Source: a virus
DNA: 63,020 nt
Direction: 5' to 3' (one strand)
IMG/VR virus record: IMGVR_UViG_3300010885_032116
Coordinates: 1-63,020 of that record
Shown here: positions 14,947 through 25,700 of the stretch, piece after piece
Position numbering within the stretch: position 1 is the stretch's first letter
How the letters are laid out: each line of letters starts with the position of its first letter
Notes under the pieces: generated by a model
What the model was told of the DNA's origin: nothing
What the model saw: the letters and a program-made list of their open reading frames with translations, nothing else
Databases searched by the model: none
Translations under genes and position numbers: made by a program

Positions 14947-16839
14947 GTGATTTCAGCATTCGGAGTAGAGCACCCCGAGCCTATCGGGAAGAAGCTCACC
15001 CCTGAGGAACTCAAGCGCGCCAAAGATCGTGCACGCAAGGCCGGTCGACGCTATCCCAACGCATATGACAATATGGTCTCTGGTGGGGCTAAGTGGCGCG
15101 TAAGTAAGGCGCAGAAGCGCAATACTGCCGCAGGAGTAGCGGGAGTTGCAGGCGGGACGGCTTTAGCAACCAGCGCTGTGCGTGCGAACAAGACAATGGA
15201 CGTTATTCGGGATAGATCCAATCGTTTTATTGATTCTGAGCAGGCTAAGGCCAAGTCCAAGGCAACGCCTCCTGGGTACAAAATGGCTCGCCCAGCCAGC
15301 CCATCTAAAGAAAACCTTAATTTTGCTCGAATGTCGGCAAAAAACGACAGAATCACTAACGTCAAACTGCAGCGGATAAACACAAACGCAAACAAGGCGC
15401 GCAAAGCAGTCAAGCTTGCTACCGGGATGAAAGGACGCGGAGCTCTGATCTCGGCTGGATTCCTTGGAGCTATTCCGGCAACCTGGCTAGGCGCAAGGGA
15501 ACTGGCCAAGCCTAAGGCTGTAGAAAAGGCCTACAAGAAAGTAGACCCTAACGACGTAGACGCGGCTCTAGGAGGCGGTCTGGCGGCCGCAGGGGGCTAT
15601 CAGGGAGGTTTGTACGCCACCAAGGCGTACGACCGCAAGATTGAGCGCAAGCAGCGGGCAGCGATGGAGTCCAGGCCCGGCGTGGCGAATAAAACCAAGA
15701 CGATTCTTGATAACCACCGCAAGACCCACGGAATCACCCCGCAGACCACAAAGGGTGATGCCAAGTGGCTGAAGTTCTACCGCTCCTATCCCAAGGAGCT
15801 TCAGGGGTACAAATTCAAGCGAACGATGTCTTACCTGCACGGGGGCAAGAGCCAGGTTGCCCTTACTGCAGGCGCGGGGGCAATTGGAGCTGGTGTTGCG
15901 CTAGCCGCTAACCGTAAGTTTGACCCTAAACCTAAGCGTGGATATGTAACAAAGGGTCTTCCAAGTGCTTTGCGTGCGCGCTCGTTACGAATAGACCCTA
16001 ATAATTACAGTAAATACACAGGCTCGTACCAGTTGTACCGACGCAACGCAGCCGAATATGGAAAATCCACGGCCAAGTTTAAAAACAAGATGAAAAATGA
16101 TCCAAACAGTCTTGATTACACCGACACAATCAAAAACAATATTACGCAAGGCAAAGTAAACCGTACCAAATCGCGGCGTATTGTTTCTGGAGAGCCAAAA
16201 GCCCCGTACTCGGGTCCAAGGAGAGGCCTAGGTGGCGTTCAAGGCGTAACAAAGAGTTCTACTGGTTTCACCCCAAACGAACGAGCTCAACTTGACCGAC
16301 GCAAGCGACTTGGCCGCAACCTTTCCCTAGGGGGAGGAACTTTGGGTCTTGGCGCCTTGGCGCTACGTACACCAGCAGGAGCCAAGCTCGCCTTAAAAGG
16401 AATCACACGAGCAACCAAGGCTGGATCTAACCCTGGGCGTATTACCCGAGGCCTGAATCGGCTTTCATCTAAGGAAGCCGGAGCCACCAGGCTTTCCAAC
16501 ACCACTGGAATCTTGGCTATTGGCTCAGGGGCAGCAGGATCGTTTAACTACGCATCACAGCAGCGCTTAGAGCGCAAGCGCGACGCCAATCTGGCCAAGT
16601 CAGCAATGGGCAATATTCCACGTTATGGTAAAGTCGCCCGCGTGGGGCACGCCCGCATAGCGGACTACCGCAACGGAAGGTTCCGCATTGACTACAAGGG
16701 AATGGACCCCAATGTGCAGCATTGGGTGCCGCGCAAAGACATCACTTTTTACAAGCCGAAGAAGCCAAAAGCCCCTAAGGTGATTAACCCGCCCAAGCCC
16801 AAGCAAGAGCCGGGCGACACCCAAGAGACCCTGTTCTAG
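14947..16839 (+). CDS. large SAFG-tag basic protein with glycine-zipper segments
   Basis: A 630-residue protein from GTG 14947, starting VISAFGVEHPEPIGKK. At least five Gly/Ala-rich hydrophobic stretches (for example AAGVAGVAGGTALATSAV, ALGGGLAAAGGYQGG, ALTAGAGAIGAGVALAA, LSLGGGTLGLGALAL, ILAIGSGAAGSF) alternate with highly basic segments. KGLPSALRA inside repeats the start of protein 1. The C-terminus has a small domain (YRNGRFRIDYKGMD) and a Pro/Lys tail. It looks like a virion protein that could cross or associate with membranes; no enzyme motif. Its ribosome site lies in a hairpin. Confidence 0.6.
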   Translation: MISAFGVEHPEPIGKKLTPEELKRAKDRARKAGRRYPNAYDNMVSGGAKWRVSKAQKRNTAAGVAGVAGGTALATSAVRANKTMDVIRDRSNRFIDSEQAKAKSKATPPGYKMARPASPSKENLNFARMSAKNDRITNVKLQRINTNANKARKAVKLATGMKGRGALISAGFLGAIPATWLGARELAKPKAVEKAYKKVDPNDVDAALGGGLAAAGGYQGGLYATKAYDRKIERKQRAAMESRPGVANKTKTILDNHRKTHGITPQTTKGDAKWLKFYRSYPKELQGYKFKRTMSYLHGGKSQVALTAGAGAIGAGVALAANRKFDPKPKRGYVTKGLPSALRARSLRIDPNNYSKYTGSYQLYRRNAAEYGKSTAKFKNKMKNDPNSLDYTDTIKNNITQGKVNRTKSRRIVSGEPKAPYSGPRRGLGGVQGVTKSSTGFTPNERAQLDRRKRLGRNLSLGGGTLGLGALALRTPAGAKLALKGITRATKAGSNPGRITRGLNRLSSKEAGATRLSNTTGILAIGSGAAGSFNYASQQRLERKRDANLAKSAMGNIPRYGKVARVGHARIADYRNGRFRIDYKGMDPNVQHWVPRKDITFYKPKKPKAPKVINPPKPKQEPGDTQETLF

Positions 16840-16849
16840 GACGGATGAC

Positions 16850-17245
16850 ATGGCAGAAAGCATCAATCTCACAGTAGACAGGCGGGAAGACCTTTACCTA
16901 CAGGTTTACTGGACAGACCTTAACGACGTAGCTTTTTATGTTACTGCGGCTTTTATGAACGCTTCTAGTGGTGGAACTGTGCTGTTAAGCAGCGATAACG
17001 CTTATGCCGCAGATTCAGCCAGATACGCAGCGTGCGATCTGACTGTGACTCCAGCCATTTCTAGCACTAACCTTACGGTCACGTCTGAAGACGGTTTGGT
17101 AACGATTAGCGTGCCTTATAGTGTGGTGTCCGGATGGACGGCGGGAAGTTACGCCTATAGCATTGTAGTTAAATACACTGGCTCTGTAACCACTGAGAAT
17201 TCTTACCGCAAGGTGCTTATGACTGGGACGTTGGTGGTTGTGTAG
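16850..17245 (+). CDS. minor tail/fibre-associated protein
   Basis: A 131-residue beta-rich protein starting MAESINLTVDRREDLYLQ, which resembles baseplate or fibre N-terminal domains. Ser/Thr/Val alternation dominates. It overlaps the next fibre gene by one base and opens the fibre cluster. Confidence 0.55.
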   Translation: MAESINLTVDRREDLYLQVYWTDLNDVAFYVTAAFMNASSGGTVLLSSDNAYAADSARYAACDLTVTPAISSTNLTVTSEDGLVTISVPYSVVSGWTAGSYAYSIVVKYTGSVTTENSYRKVLMTGTLVVV

Positions 17246-17988
17246 TGAGCGTCTCAGTTTACCGCAAGACCGACCAAACCAAATTGGTTGTCGTACGTCC
17301 AGCGCCAACTCTTTCTTCCGAAGTCGGTCCACAAGGAGCTTCAGGAATATACGGGGTTCAGGGCGTAAAAGGCGTTACTGGCATCACCGGGTCGATTGGC
17401 AGTATTAGTAATTACTTTCTTACCTTTGCCACGTCGGGAAGCTGGGACTCACCTGTATCTAACCCGTTTACAGTCTCTTTGGGGACGGACGTTGATGTAG
17501 ATTTTCCAACTTCTGCGGTAAGGCCGTGGCTAAAGGGAACTCTTGCCGGGTATTACTCAATCTTGATTAAGTCTTCCGTGACGCTGACTAAGACCGGATC
17601 AACAGCTATAGGACCAAATTGTCAGCTGCGCTACACGCTCAACACCAACGCAGGAGAGCCATTAGGATCTGTGCAACAAGCATGGGCATCTTCAGCTAAT
17701 GCCTCTGAGACTCTTTTGGTGTCTTTCTATTGCACTGGATACTTAGGCGCTGGGTCTACTTCAGACCGTTTTAAAATAACCCTTACTCGCGAAGGACCGT
17801 CTGATTTCACCGTATCTGTAAACTGGGTGGCAGCGCTGTTGCACCCCATGGGCACTTTCGCCACAGGACCTACTGGGCAAAGAGGTATTTCTGGTCTTCA
17901 AGGAATCCGAGGAATCCAAGGAGTGCAGGGATACCGTGGATCACCCAGCGAAGGATATTCCACCTACAACCAGATTCCAACGCCCTAA
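17245..17988 (+). CDS. collagen-like fibre protein 1
   Basis: A 247-residue protein from GTG 17245. A short Gly-x-y run near residue 30-50 (GASGIYGVQGVKGVTG) and a second near 210-235 (GLQGIRGIQGVQGYRG) flank a beta-rich domain of about 150 residues. It ends YNQIPTP. Such proteins form trimeric host-contact fibres. The ending and downstream spacer are almost duplicated at the next gene. Confidence 0.7.
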   Translation: MSVSVYRKTDQTKLVVVRPAPTLSSEVGPQGASGIYGVQGVKGVTGITGSIGSISNYFLTFATSGSWDSPVSNPFTVSLGTDVDVDFPTSAVRPWLKGTLAGYYSILIKSSVTLTKTGSTAIGPNCQLRYTLNTNAGEPLGSVQQAWASSANASETLLVSFYCTGYLGAGSTSDRFKITLTREGPSDFTVSVNWVAALLHPMGTFATGPTGQRGISGLQGIRGIQGVQGYRGSPSEGYSTYNQIPTP

Positions 17989-17996
17989 GGAGCCCA

Positions 17997-18707
17997 ATGA
18001 GCAACTATTTTGTAAGGGGAAATACTCTTACTATCAGTTCTATTGGCGTTTCTTCCTCAAGCAACGCTGGCCCATCCGGCCCTCAAGGGGCTCAAGGAAT
18101 TCAAGGGATTCAGGGAATTCAGGGAACTACTGGCTCCACTGGTACGCCGTATTTCCAAGGTGGGCTGTTTACCGGCTCTTCTGCAACCAGCTTATCTACT
18201 TCCGGAACTGCCGTTCAAGTGTCTTTGGATACTGCTGAACTCAATGAAATGGCATTTGGTTTCTCGTCTAACACAGTTACTACCCCGTCTCTAAACGCAG
18301 ACTACGCTATTACTGGGCAGTTGTGGTTTCCTACCAGCAATACGTCTGGCGTGCGAATGGCTCAGCTGAAGATTAACGACGTCGAGGTGGCTACAAACTT
18401 CTCCCCGCCAATCTATACCTCCACTACCCAGCCCTACGTACCAGTAATGGTCACTTGGTTTGGACGAATTAACGCCTCCACAACAATCAAATTGTTTGGA
18501 GCTTATTATGGAACTGGTACTACAACGGTGTCCGGTACGCCAAAACCTCGTTTGACCATTTCCGCTATTGGAACAGGCCCACAAGGATCTCAGGGAGTTC
18601 AGGGAATCCAAGGCATACAAGGAATCCAAGGGCTGCAAGGAATTACTGGACCTTCTGGTACTGGAACTGTTCAATTTGCCACCTACGACCAGATCCCCAC
18701 CCCTTAA
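17997..18707 (+). CDS. collagen-like fibre protein 2
   Basis: A 236-residue protein with the same layout as the previous gene: a Gly-x-y run (GPQGAQGIQGIQG, about 25-40), a beta-rich middle, a second run (GVQGIQGIQGIQG) and the ending YDQIPTP. Likely a paralogue produced by duplication and divergence of the middle domain. The stop is followed by AAGGAGCACA before the next gene. Confidence 0.7.
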   Translation: MSNYFVRGNTLTISSIGVSSSSNAGPSGPQGAQGIQGIQGIQGTTGSTGTPYFQGGLFTGSSATSLSTSGTAVQVSLDTAELNEMAFGFSSNTVTTPSLNADYAITGQLWFPTSNTSGVRMAQLKINDVEVATNFSPPIYTSTTQPYVPVMVTWFGRINASTTIKLFGAYYGTGTTTVSGTPKPRLTISAIGTGPQGSQGVQGIQGIQGIQGLQGITGPSGTGTVQFATYDQIPTP

Positions 18708-18716
18708 GGAGCACAA

Positions 18717-19517
18717 ATGCCAGGCACTACCTCAAACATGGGGCTCCCGTTTCCTCTGGGGTCGGAAAAACCATATATCGCTCAGGCAATTCAGAATCTT
18801 GCTGTAGCGGTTTCATTGCAGGCCGCTAACGCAACGCACACTCACACGAATGATCAAATTCCAGCCAAAGTAACCGCAGCTGCTGTAGCTGACACGCTTT
18901 CTACGGTTTACACTGGAACTGTATCCGGAGCGGTTACCGGAACCTTTTCTGGCCTAGCTAACTCTGCGGCAAGTATCGTTACTAGCCTCCCTAATACTCA
19001 CGACAGCACGGCTACCAACGCGCATCCGAACCTATTGCGCAAGGACAACGCCGGGACTGAAACTATGCTCGGCAACTTGGTTGTTACTGGAACTCCGTAC
19101 AAGTTAGATTCCTCTAACAAAGCACTGGTGTTTGAAAACCCTTCAGATTCTAGAGTGTGGAACATTACTGGGCGGCGAATTAGAAATCTTGAATATGCCA
19201 CCACAAACGCAGGATCAACAACTCTTACTGCCACAAGAACCTCTATAGTAGCTTCTGGCGTAGTGACTATAACTTTTGACGGAACAGGACAAAGCTCCAA
19301 TGTTGAATTAGCAATTCCCGATAATCCTTTTTCCGCTATTCCTATTGTTGTTGCTAGCATTAGCTCTACTAGCTCTGCCGCTGGCATAAATCTTATGAAT
19401 GTGAGTGTTTACGGTAAGGGTAATAACACTTTTAGAGTTTCTGCTGCAAGAATTGATGGCGCTTCGCCCACTAATGGAACAAGCGTTATTGTCAACTGGA
19501 TCGCAATAGGGATCTAA
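18717..19517 (+). CDS. tail fibre protein
   Basis: A 266-residue Thr/Ser/Ala-rich protein. The N-terminal LPFPLGSEKPYIAQAIQNLA is typical of phage fibre or structural attachment domains. HTHTNDQIPAKV echoes the QIPTP ends of the two preceding genes. The C-terminal half is beta-rich and could be a receptor-binding or trimerisation domain. The last base overlaps the large terminase start. Confidence 0.65.
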   Translation: MPGTTSNMGLPFPLGSEKPYIAQAIQNLAVAVSLQAANATHTHTNDQIPAKVTAAAVADTLSTVYTGTVSGAVTGTFSGLANSAASIVTSLPNTHDSTATNAHPNLLRKDNAGTETMLGNLVVTGTPYKLDSSNKALVFENPSDSRVWNITGRRIRNLEYATTNAGSTTLTATRTSIVASGVVTITFDGTGQSSNVELAIPDNPFSAIPIVVASISSTSSAAGINLMNVSVYGKGNNTFRVSAARIDGASPTNGTSVIVNWIAIGI

Positions 19518-21013
19518 TGTCCTTTGTCCTCGATCGATTGCCCACGAACGACGACGAACTCTGGTGGGCCGTTAAGGTCCTTTGGGGCGTCAATATCCCT
19601 CGTACGCGCGTATGCCCAGATCACATAGCTCCATTTGACGCCTTTGCGGACGCGTATTTCAACCGAGACGGAACAATCTCGCTATGGCACGGTTCCCGCG
19701 GTTTATCTGGAAAGTCTTTTACGCTATCGGTGCTGGGATTGACCAAGGCCGTCTTGCTTGGATCGGATGTCAACCTTCTGGGAGGATCACTAGCCCAGTC
19801 GGCCAACATCCACGAAGCCATGCGCGCTGCGTGGGAGTCAGAAAACGCTCCTCGGGAAATGGTGGGAATCGAGTCTAAAACCGAGATCCGATTGACCAAC
19901 AAGGCCAAAATCCGCCCGTTGACTGCTTCCCAAAAGACTGTCCGTGGCCCCCACCCGCCATTCTTGCTTCTAGACGAGATTGACGAGATGGACATTGACA
20001 TCCTTAATGCCGCCTTGGGACAGCCAATGCCGCAGAAGAATTACCTTGGCGAGATCATTCAGCCCTACACCGTTTTGTGCTCAACATGGCAAAACCCCAA
20101 TGGGACGTTCACAGAGATAAAGCGCCGATTTGAGGAACGTGGCTTACCGATGAAGACATGGTGCTGGCGAGAAAGCGCCAACGAAGTCGACGGATGGCTA
20201 GCCAAAGAAACCGTAGAGGCCAAGAGGCGAGAAATTCCCGCTGAGATGTGGCGGGTGGAATACGAGCTAGGCGAGCCATCAATCGGAAACCGAGCATTCG
20301 ACTCCGACGCCATTGAGGCAACCTTCTGCCTGCCAATGGAGCCGATCAAGTCTGAGTCAATGAAAGACTTTGAGCGTTACACGTTTGAGGAGTTTAACCC
20401 AGGCGGAACCTATGTTGCTGGCGCAGACTGGGCCAAAGAGCACGATTACACCGTCATTGCTGTGATGCGCACTGATGTTTCCCCTGTCCGTTTGGTCTCC
20501 TGGACGCGGGTTAACCGTCGCCCTTACCCAACCATGGTGGGTTATTTCAACGAGGAAATCGACAAGTATGACGCTGAGGCAATACACGACGCCACGGGCT
20601 TGGGAAACGTAGTCAGTGACTACTTAGACATCAGAGCCCGCGGGTTCACCATGACCGGAGAAAAGCGCGACGCTATGCTTAGCGAATATGTCTCCGCAGT
20701 TGAGCAGGGAAGGTTTAATTTTCCTAAAATTCTTACTGCATATACGGCGCACAAATACGCTCAAGTTGGAGATTTGTACTCAAGAGGACAGCAGTACCAC
20801 TTGCCAGATGAGGTCTGCGCGCTGGCTCTGTGCAATAGGCTTATTAGTCGCTCTGCTCCAACCGCCCCCATAGTAGGAGTACGCAAAAACGACACGCCGA
20901 ACAAGTTTGCTGCGGTATTTGACCGTCCCATGGACAACAATGAGACTGCTTACACGGTTGACGGTGTGGTCCAAGTCAAGGACAGCAACGACGGCTTCAG
21001 TCTCATGGTGTGA
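19517..21013 (+). CDS. terminase large subunit
   Basis: Packaging motor, 498 residues. The ATPase half has a phosphate loop GSRGLSGKS (near residue 60) and a Walker-B strand FLLLDEIDEMD (about 150-160). The RNase-H-type nuclease half has AGADWAKEHD, with the first catalytic Asp near residue 305, and later acidic residues in the HDATGLG segment. It would pump DNA through the portal encoded 36 nt downstream and cut concatemers. Confidence 0.9.
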   Translation: MSFVLDRLPTNDDELWWAVKVLWGVNIPRTRVCPDHIAPFDAFADAYFNRDGTISLWHGSRGLSGKSFTLSVLGLTKAVLLGSDVNLLGGSLAQSANIHEAMRAAWESENAPREMVGIESKTEIRLTNKAKIRPLTASQKTVRGPHPPFLLLDEIDEMDIDILNAALGQPMPQKNYLGEIIQPYTVLCSTWQNPNGTFTEIKRRFEERGLPMKTWCWRESANEVDGWLAKETVEAKRREIPAEMWRVEYELGEPSIGNRAFDSDAIEATFCLPMEPIKSESMKDFERYTFEEFNPGGTYVAGADWAKEHDYTVIAVMRTDVSPVRLVSWTRVNRRPYPTMVGYFNEEIDKYDAEAIHDATGLGNVVSDYLDIRARGFTMTGEKRDAMLSEYVSAVEQGRFNFPKILTAYTAHKYAQVGDLYSRGQQYHLPDEVCALALCNRLISRSAPTAPIVGVRKNDTPNKFAAVFDRPMDNNETAYTVDGVVQVKDSNDGFSLMV

Positions 21014-21049
21014 CTAGGTGGAGACAATGTCCAATGAGGAGGCTGTCCA

Positions 21050-22711
21050 GTGACCGTGCCCACGAATCAAGAGTACCGAGGGTTTGACCTAAACCCTGGC
21101 GAGAACATGCCCACACGGGTTTCGCCAATGATCGAGCTTGGTGCTACTGGCCTGCGCCGATTCTCTGGATACATTGAAGAAGAGTTCCTTCCGCAGCTCC
21201 GCGGGCGCAAGGCAGTTCAGATCTACCGCGAGATGGCAGACAACGATCCGGTAGTTGGTTCCTTGCTGTTCGCTATTGACCGATTGCTACGCCGTTTAAA
21301 GTGGAATGTTGAGCCTGCTAGCCAAAAGCCTGAGGACCGCAAGTATGCGGAATTCGTAGAATCGTGCATGAACGATATGTCCCACACATGGGATGATTTC
21401 ATTTCCGAAGTTCTCACGATGATTACCTACGGGTGGAGCTTCCACGAAATTGTCTACAAGCGTCGTTTGGGCATTTGGGAGAAAAACTCTTCAAAGAAAT
21501 CCCAGTACAAGGACGGGATGATTGGATGGCGCAAAATGCCTATCCGATCGCAGGAGACTTGGCTTCGCTGGGTCTTTGATGAAAAGGGCGGCATTCAGGG
21601 AATGGTGCAGCTTGCCCCTCCTGCGTACCACACCACGCTAATCCCGATTGACAAGTCTCTTCTGTTCCGTACTACGACGGCAAAGAACAACCCTGAAGGC
21701 CGCTCTATGCTGCGTAACGCCTACCGACCTTGGTACATGAAGAAGCGGCTTGAGGAGATTGAGGGCATTGGCATTGAACGAGATCTTGCCGGTTTGCCAG
21801 TCGCCAAAGTACCTGCGGACTACCTAACAGCCAAGCCTGGCACTGAAAAAGAAAAGATGGTCCAGGCTTTTCGCAAGATGGTTCGTTCGGTGCGCCGCGA
21901 TGAGCAGGAAGGCATTATTCTTCCCACTGCATACGACCAGGATACCAAGCAGCCTTTGTTTGACTTTTCGCTTCTTACCTCTGGCGGAGGACGGAGTTTC
22001 AATACTGACCAGATTATCCGCCGCTATGAAGAGCGGATTCTTATGACGGTGTTGGCTGACTTTATCCTCGTTGGGCACCAAGGCACTGGCTCGTACTCAA
22101 TGCACACCGACAAAACTGGAATGTTCCGTGCGGCAATTAACTCTTTGGCTGAATCCATTGCCGATGTGCTAAACCGCCATGCAATTCCTCGGCTTTTTGC
22201 CCTCAACGGATGGAAGGTTGACGAACTTCCGCGCATTGTCCCAGGAGACGTAGATCCGCCGGATCTTGGTCAACTTGCGACGTTTATGACAGCGATGCAG
22301 TCAACTGGCGTTCAATGGTTCCCTGACGCCACCCTGGAGAACTTTGTTCGCGACATTGCTCGCTTGCCTAAGTTGGACGACGACCAGGAAAAGGTCAAGG
22401 AGCAGATGACAAAGCAGTCACTTGTCATTGCCATGGCTAACCAGCAAATGGAATCGCTGAACTTGGAGCGCCAAGCAGAAACCGCAGCCGCTCAGTCCCA
22501 GCAAGAACAAATTGGACTAGAGCAATCCCAGATGAGCGCTACGCAGCAGAAAATTGGTCTAGACCAGCAAATGGCTCCGCCAGACCCTCAAGAAGAACAG
22601 GCCAATGGCGAAAAAAATGCCCTAGATATTGAACATCAAAAAGCCGACCTGGAACAAAAGAAAATCCAGATTCAGCAAGCGATGAAGCCCAAGCCGGGAG
22701 GAAAAAAGTGA
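21050..22711 (+). CDS. portal protein
   Basis: A 553-residue protein from GTG 21050, with GAGGAGG at 21036-21042. The DNDPVVGSLLFAIDRLLRRL segment, the long helical middle and the Gln/Glu-rich C-terminus (repeated LEQSQ, QQKIGL and QKKIQIQQ) fit DUF935-like portals. A dodecamer would form the DNA channel. It sits immediately after the large terminase and overlaps the next gene by 4 nt. Confidence 0.85.
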   Translation: MTVPTNQEYRGFDLNPGENMPTRVSPMIELGATGLRRFSGYIEEEFLPQLRGRKAVQIYREMADNDPVVGSLLFAIDRLLRRLKWNVEPASQKPEDRKYAEFVESCMNDMSHTWDDFISEVLTMITYGWSFHEIVYKRRLGIWEKNSSKKSQYKDGMIGWRKMPIRSQETWLRWVFDEKGGIQGMVQLAPPAYHTTLIPIDKSLLFRTTTAKNNPEGRSMLRNAYRPWYMKKRLEEIEGIGIERDLAGLPVAKVPADYLTAKPGTEKEKMVQAFRKMVRSVRRDEQEGIILPTAYDQDTKQPLFDFSLLTSGGGRSFNTDQIIRRYEERILMTVLADFILVGHQGTGSYSMHTDKTGMFRAAINSLAESIADVLNRHAIPRLFALNGWKVDELPRIVPGDVDPPDLGQLATFMTAMQSTGVQWFPDATLENFVRDIARLPKLDDDQEKVKEQMTKQSLVIAMANQQMESLNLERQAETAAAQSQQEQIGLEQSQMSATQQKIGLDQQMAPPDPQEEQANGEKNALDIEHQKADLEQKKIQIQQAMKPKPGGKK

Positions 22712-25700
22712 GCGAGAAGCTGTCAAAGGCATTTTTTGGAGCCGAAGGCGATCCTGCATTCGATCTCAAGGCCGCCCGGGGCGCCTACCAATGGGTCATG
22801 GAACATGATTACGACGAGGCATCGATGTCTTTGCGTATTGCGCTATTTGACGAGACGGCGCGCGACCTAGAGAAGTATGGGGACTTTGTTCGCACAGAGG
22901 TTGCCAAAAAGGCCAAGGGCCGCCTTGACCACGTTCGCAAGGCAGTTGCCAAGCGCCACGTAGCAAATCCCACCCAGGAGACCGCTAATTTACTGCATGC
23001 TATCTCCAAAGCAGAAGACTTTATTGACCCAGACCTATCGCTGCGAGCAAAACGCCAATGGCGATCTGGAGATGGTCGATTCCGCGTTATGAGCACCAGC
23101 CTCAGTTACGGAAACCAAAAGAAGCCGCTTAGTGGCGCGCAAGCTTCACGCCTAAATATTCCTCGCCCCACTGAAGGCGGCGGGACTAAGAAGACAGTAA
23201 GCCTGAGCCGCGAGCAGATGCGCAACTACCAAGAGGCCTACACGCAAATCTCCCAGACTTTGCGCCAAGCTCGCAGCATCGACCCTAAAGCAATTCTACA
23301 GATCCACTACGAGGATGGAACCCCGTCTAAAGAGATTCTGGTTAACGACCAGACTCAGGTGGACTCCCTCATTGACGGAAACCAGTTTAAGAGCAATAAC
23401 CGAATTGCTCGGGTAGATGTGCAAATTGCTGACGATACCGCGCGCGGAGCTGCTTTTGACGTCATGGGAGCGATGCGAGTACCGACAGCAATGTCTACCG
23501 CGATGGCCGGATCCTCTGGCGTATCGGGAGACAAGATTAGCGCGCTTCGCCAAAATTGGGTAGACGACCCGACTCAAGATGACAAATACCTTATTGCCAA
23601 CCCCTCACAGCGCGCCTACCGTCGTTTAGAGGCGTCAAGCGAGTTCCTTGATTCTTTGCTTCCCGCAGACGACCAGCGCAACGGGCTTCAACGCAAAGTG
23701 GCACTGGCGTTTAGTGCGGGCAAGTGGGCTGGCAAGTATGGCACTGAGATTGAGCAGGTCATTGGGCCATCAGTACGGCGCAGTGCATACCGCTATCGGG
23801 GTACTGAAAAGAAACCCACGGAAGGCCTGCAAAGTTCAATTAATTCTTCCATAATGCGAAACCGCGGAGACATGGATCAAGCTCGCAAAGAAATGATTTA
23901 CGGGCGATTTGAAGTCAGCGAAAACGGGCGTGGCGGCTTAAACGAAAGCCACGAGGAATCTCCAATTATTTCCTATTTCGTGGGAAGACTACCTAAGTCT
24001 GAGCTCTCTCGCCTACAAAACAAGGCCGGGGCTACCCCTCCAAGCCAGGGAATGATCATTGACCGTGACGGCAAGGTGGCTACCGAGGCTGTTGGCTACG
24101 GCGATGACTGGTATCTGCCCTTTGATTTGAAGAACCTCGGACGCATGCGCGGTGGAGAATACATCAGAACCCGTACTTACGGAGGTCCAACTACCGAGGA
24201 CGTTTACGCGGGTATGGTTGGCGGAGCACGGGCAATGACCGTGGTATCTCGTTCAGGTGTGTTTACCGTGGAATTTGATGACACTTTCCGTGGATCTCGC
24301 CGGTACAACGACAATGCGGCTCGGATGGTAAAGCGATACGGCCTGCTTTTAGACGCAGTAAAAAACGGCTCAATTACGCTAGACGAGTTGCCGCAAGACA
24401 AGATCGAAGAACTGCGCGAAGAAGCAGAGCGCGAATTTGGACCGGGAACGGATACTGAGCGCCAGCGCGATGAATGGGTAAACCAGCAAAAGAAAGACCC
24501 CAGAGTTCGTCGCCGGATGTCCAAAGTCCGTCGTGAAGCAGCCGCCAATGATTTCCTTAATGACCGTTTAGCGGATAGCTCTTCTGGGTGGGAAGCGCAG
24601 GTAGCAGACCGAGTCAAGCGCAAAGCCTTAGATGAATTGAAAGCAGACAGTAATTTTCAAACTGTACAAAACATTGCTAATGGAAGCTCGCCGGAACTTC
24701 CAAACTTAAATAAAGAACAGGCTAGGGAGGCAATGCGCCAACGTGCCGCAGATACTCTTGCCCGCGTATCTGAGGACTACAAAGGAGCAGAGGCTGCAGC
24801 CCAGCAGATGTTCCCTGCGGAATTTGGTAGGTTTATGAACCTCCAAGAGAAAGATTACGAAACCCGTCTTAAGGAGCTTTCCTTGGACGGGGATGGCTAC
24901 GCCAAGGCTCTAGAGGCACTGCAGGAGCAGTTTCCTTATTACATCAAGGAAGTTCGTTTCCGTCGTCTAGAAAAAGGTAAGTCCGCAAATGGACGCCTAG
25001 ACACTGGATACGTCAAGCCGTTCTACATTCGTCCTGAGGCGGCACTAGTTGGATACTACGACGAGACCGTAATGGGACAGTCTGACGTTCGATTGTCTAG
25101 TGAACGCTACACCGGCGGAAAAATGACTGCAGACCGTGCTTTCTACCAAAACTCGTCTAGAGCTTTTAATCGTCCAAGTCGGTTCTCCACATCGCAACCT
25201 GAGCGCAGCCAGCCCGAGCAGCAAGACAGAGAGCAAAAAGTAGCTCCAGAAGATGTTAGATCTTCGCAGACTGGCCCACTGCAAAGTATCGACCGAGAAG
25301 CTCGTGCAACTTCAAACCTTGTGTCTCACGCAAGGGACAACGGGTGGAACGCCCAATTTGGCTCAAAATTCGGTTCTGACAAAGCATCATCTGATTTTCC
25401 TTTGCTTACTGGCGAGATGAGCAACGACGATTTGGTGGAGTTTATTATGTCCTCACCAGCCAACCGCGCAAAGCTGGATCGTGAATTACAAGAAATTAAC
25501 CGACTAATTTCAAACCCTGACGACCTTGAAAAACTTAAAGCCAGGGGAGTATTTGGTCTGGACAAAGACCTCCGCGAAGCTTACCAAAATCGCGGGGAAG
25601 TGCCCGAGCAGATTAAATACGACATGATTAATTTCTTGAGTCCAGGAGGCTCAAAGAGGATTTACGACTTTGGAGCGTCCTACCGTCCTGGACGTGCGTC

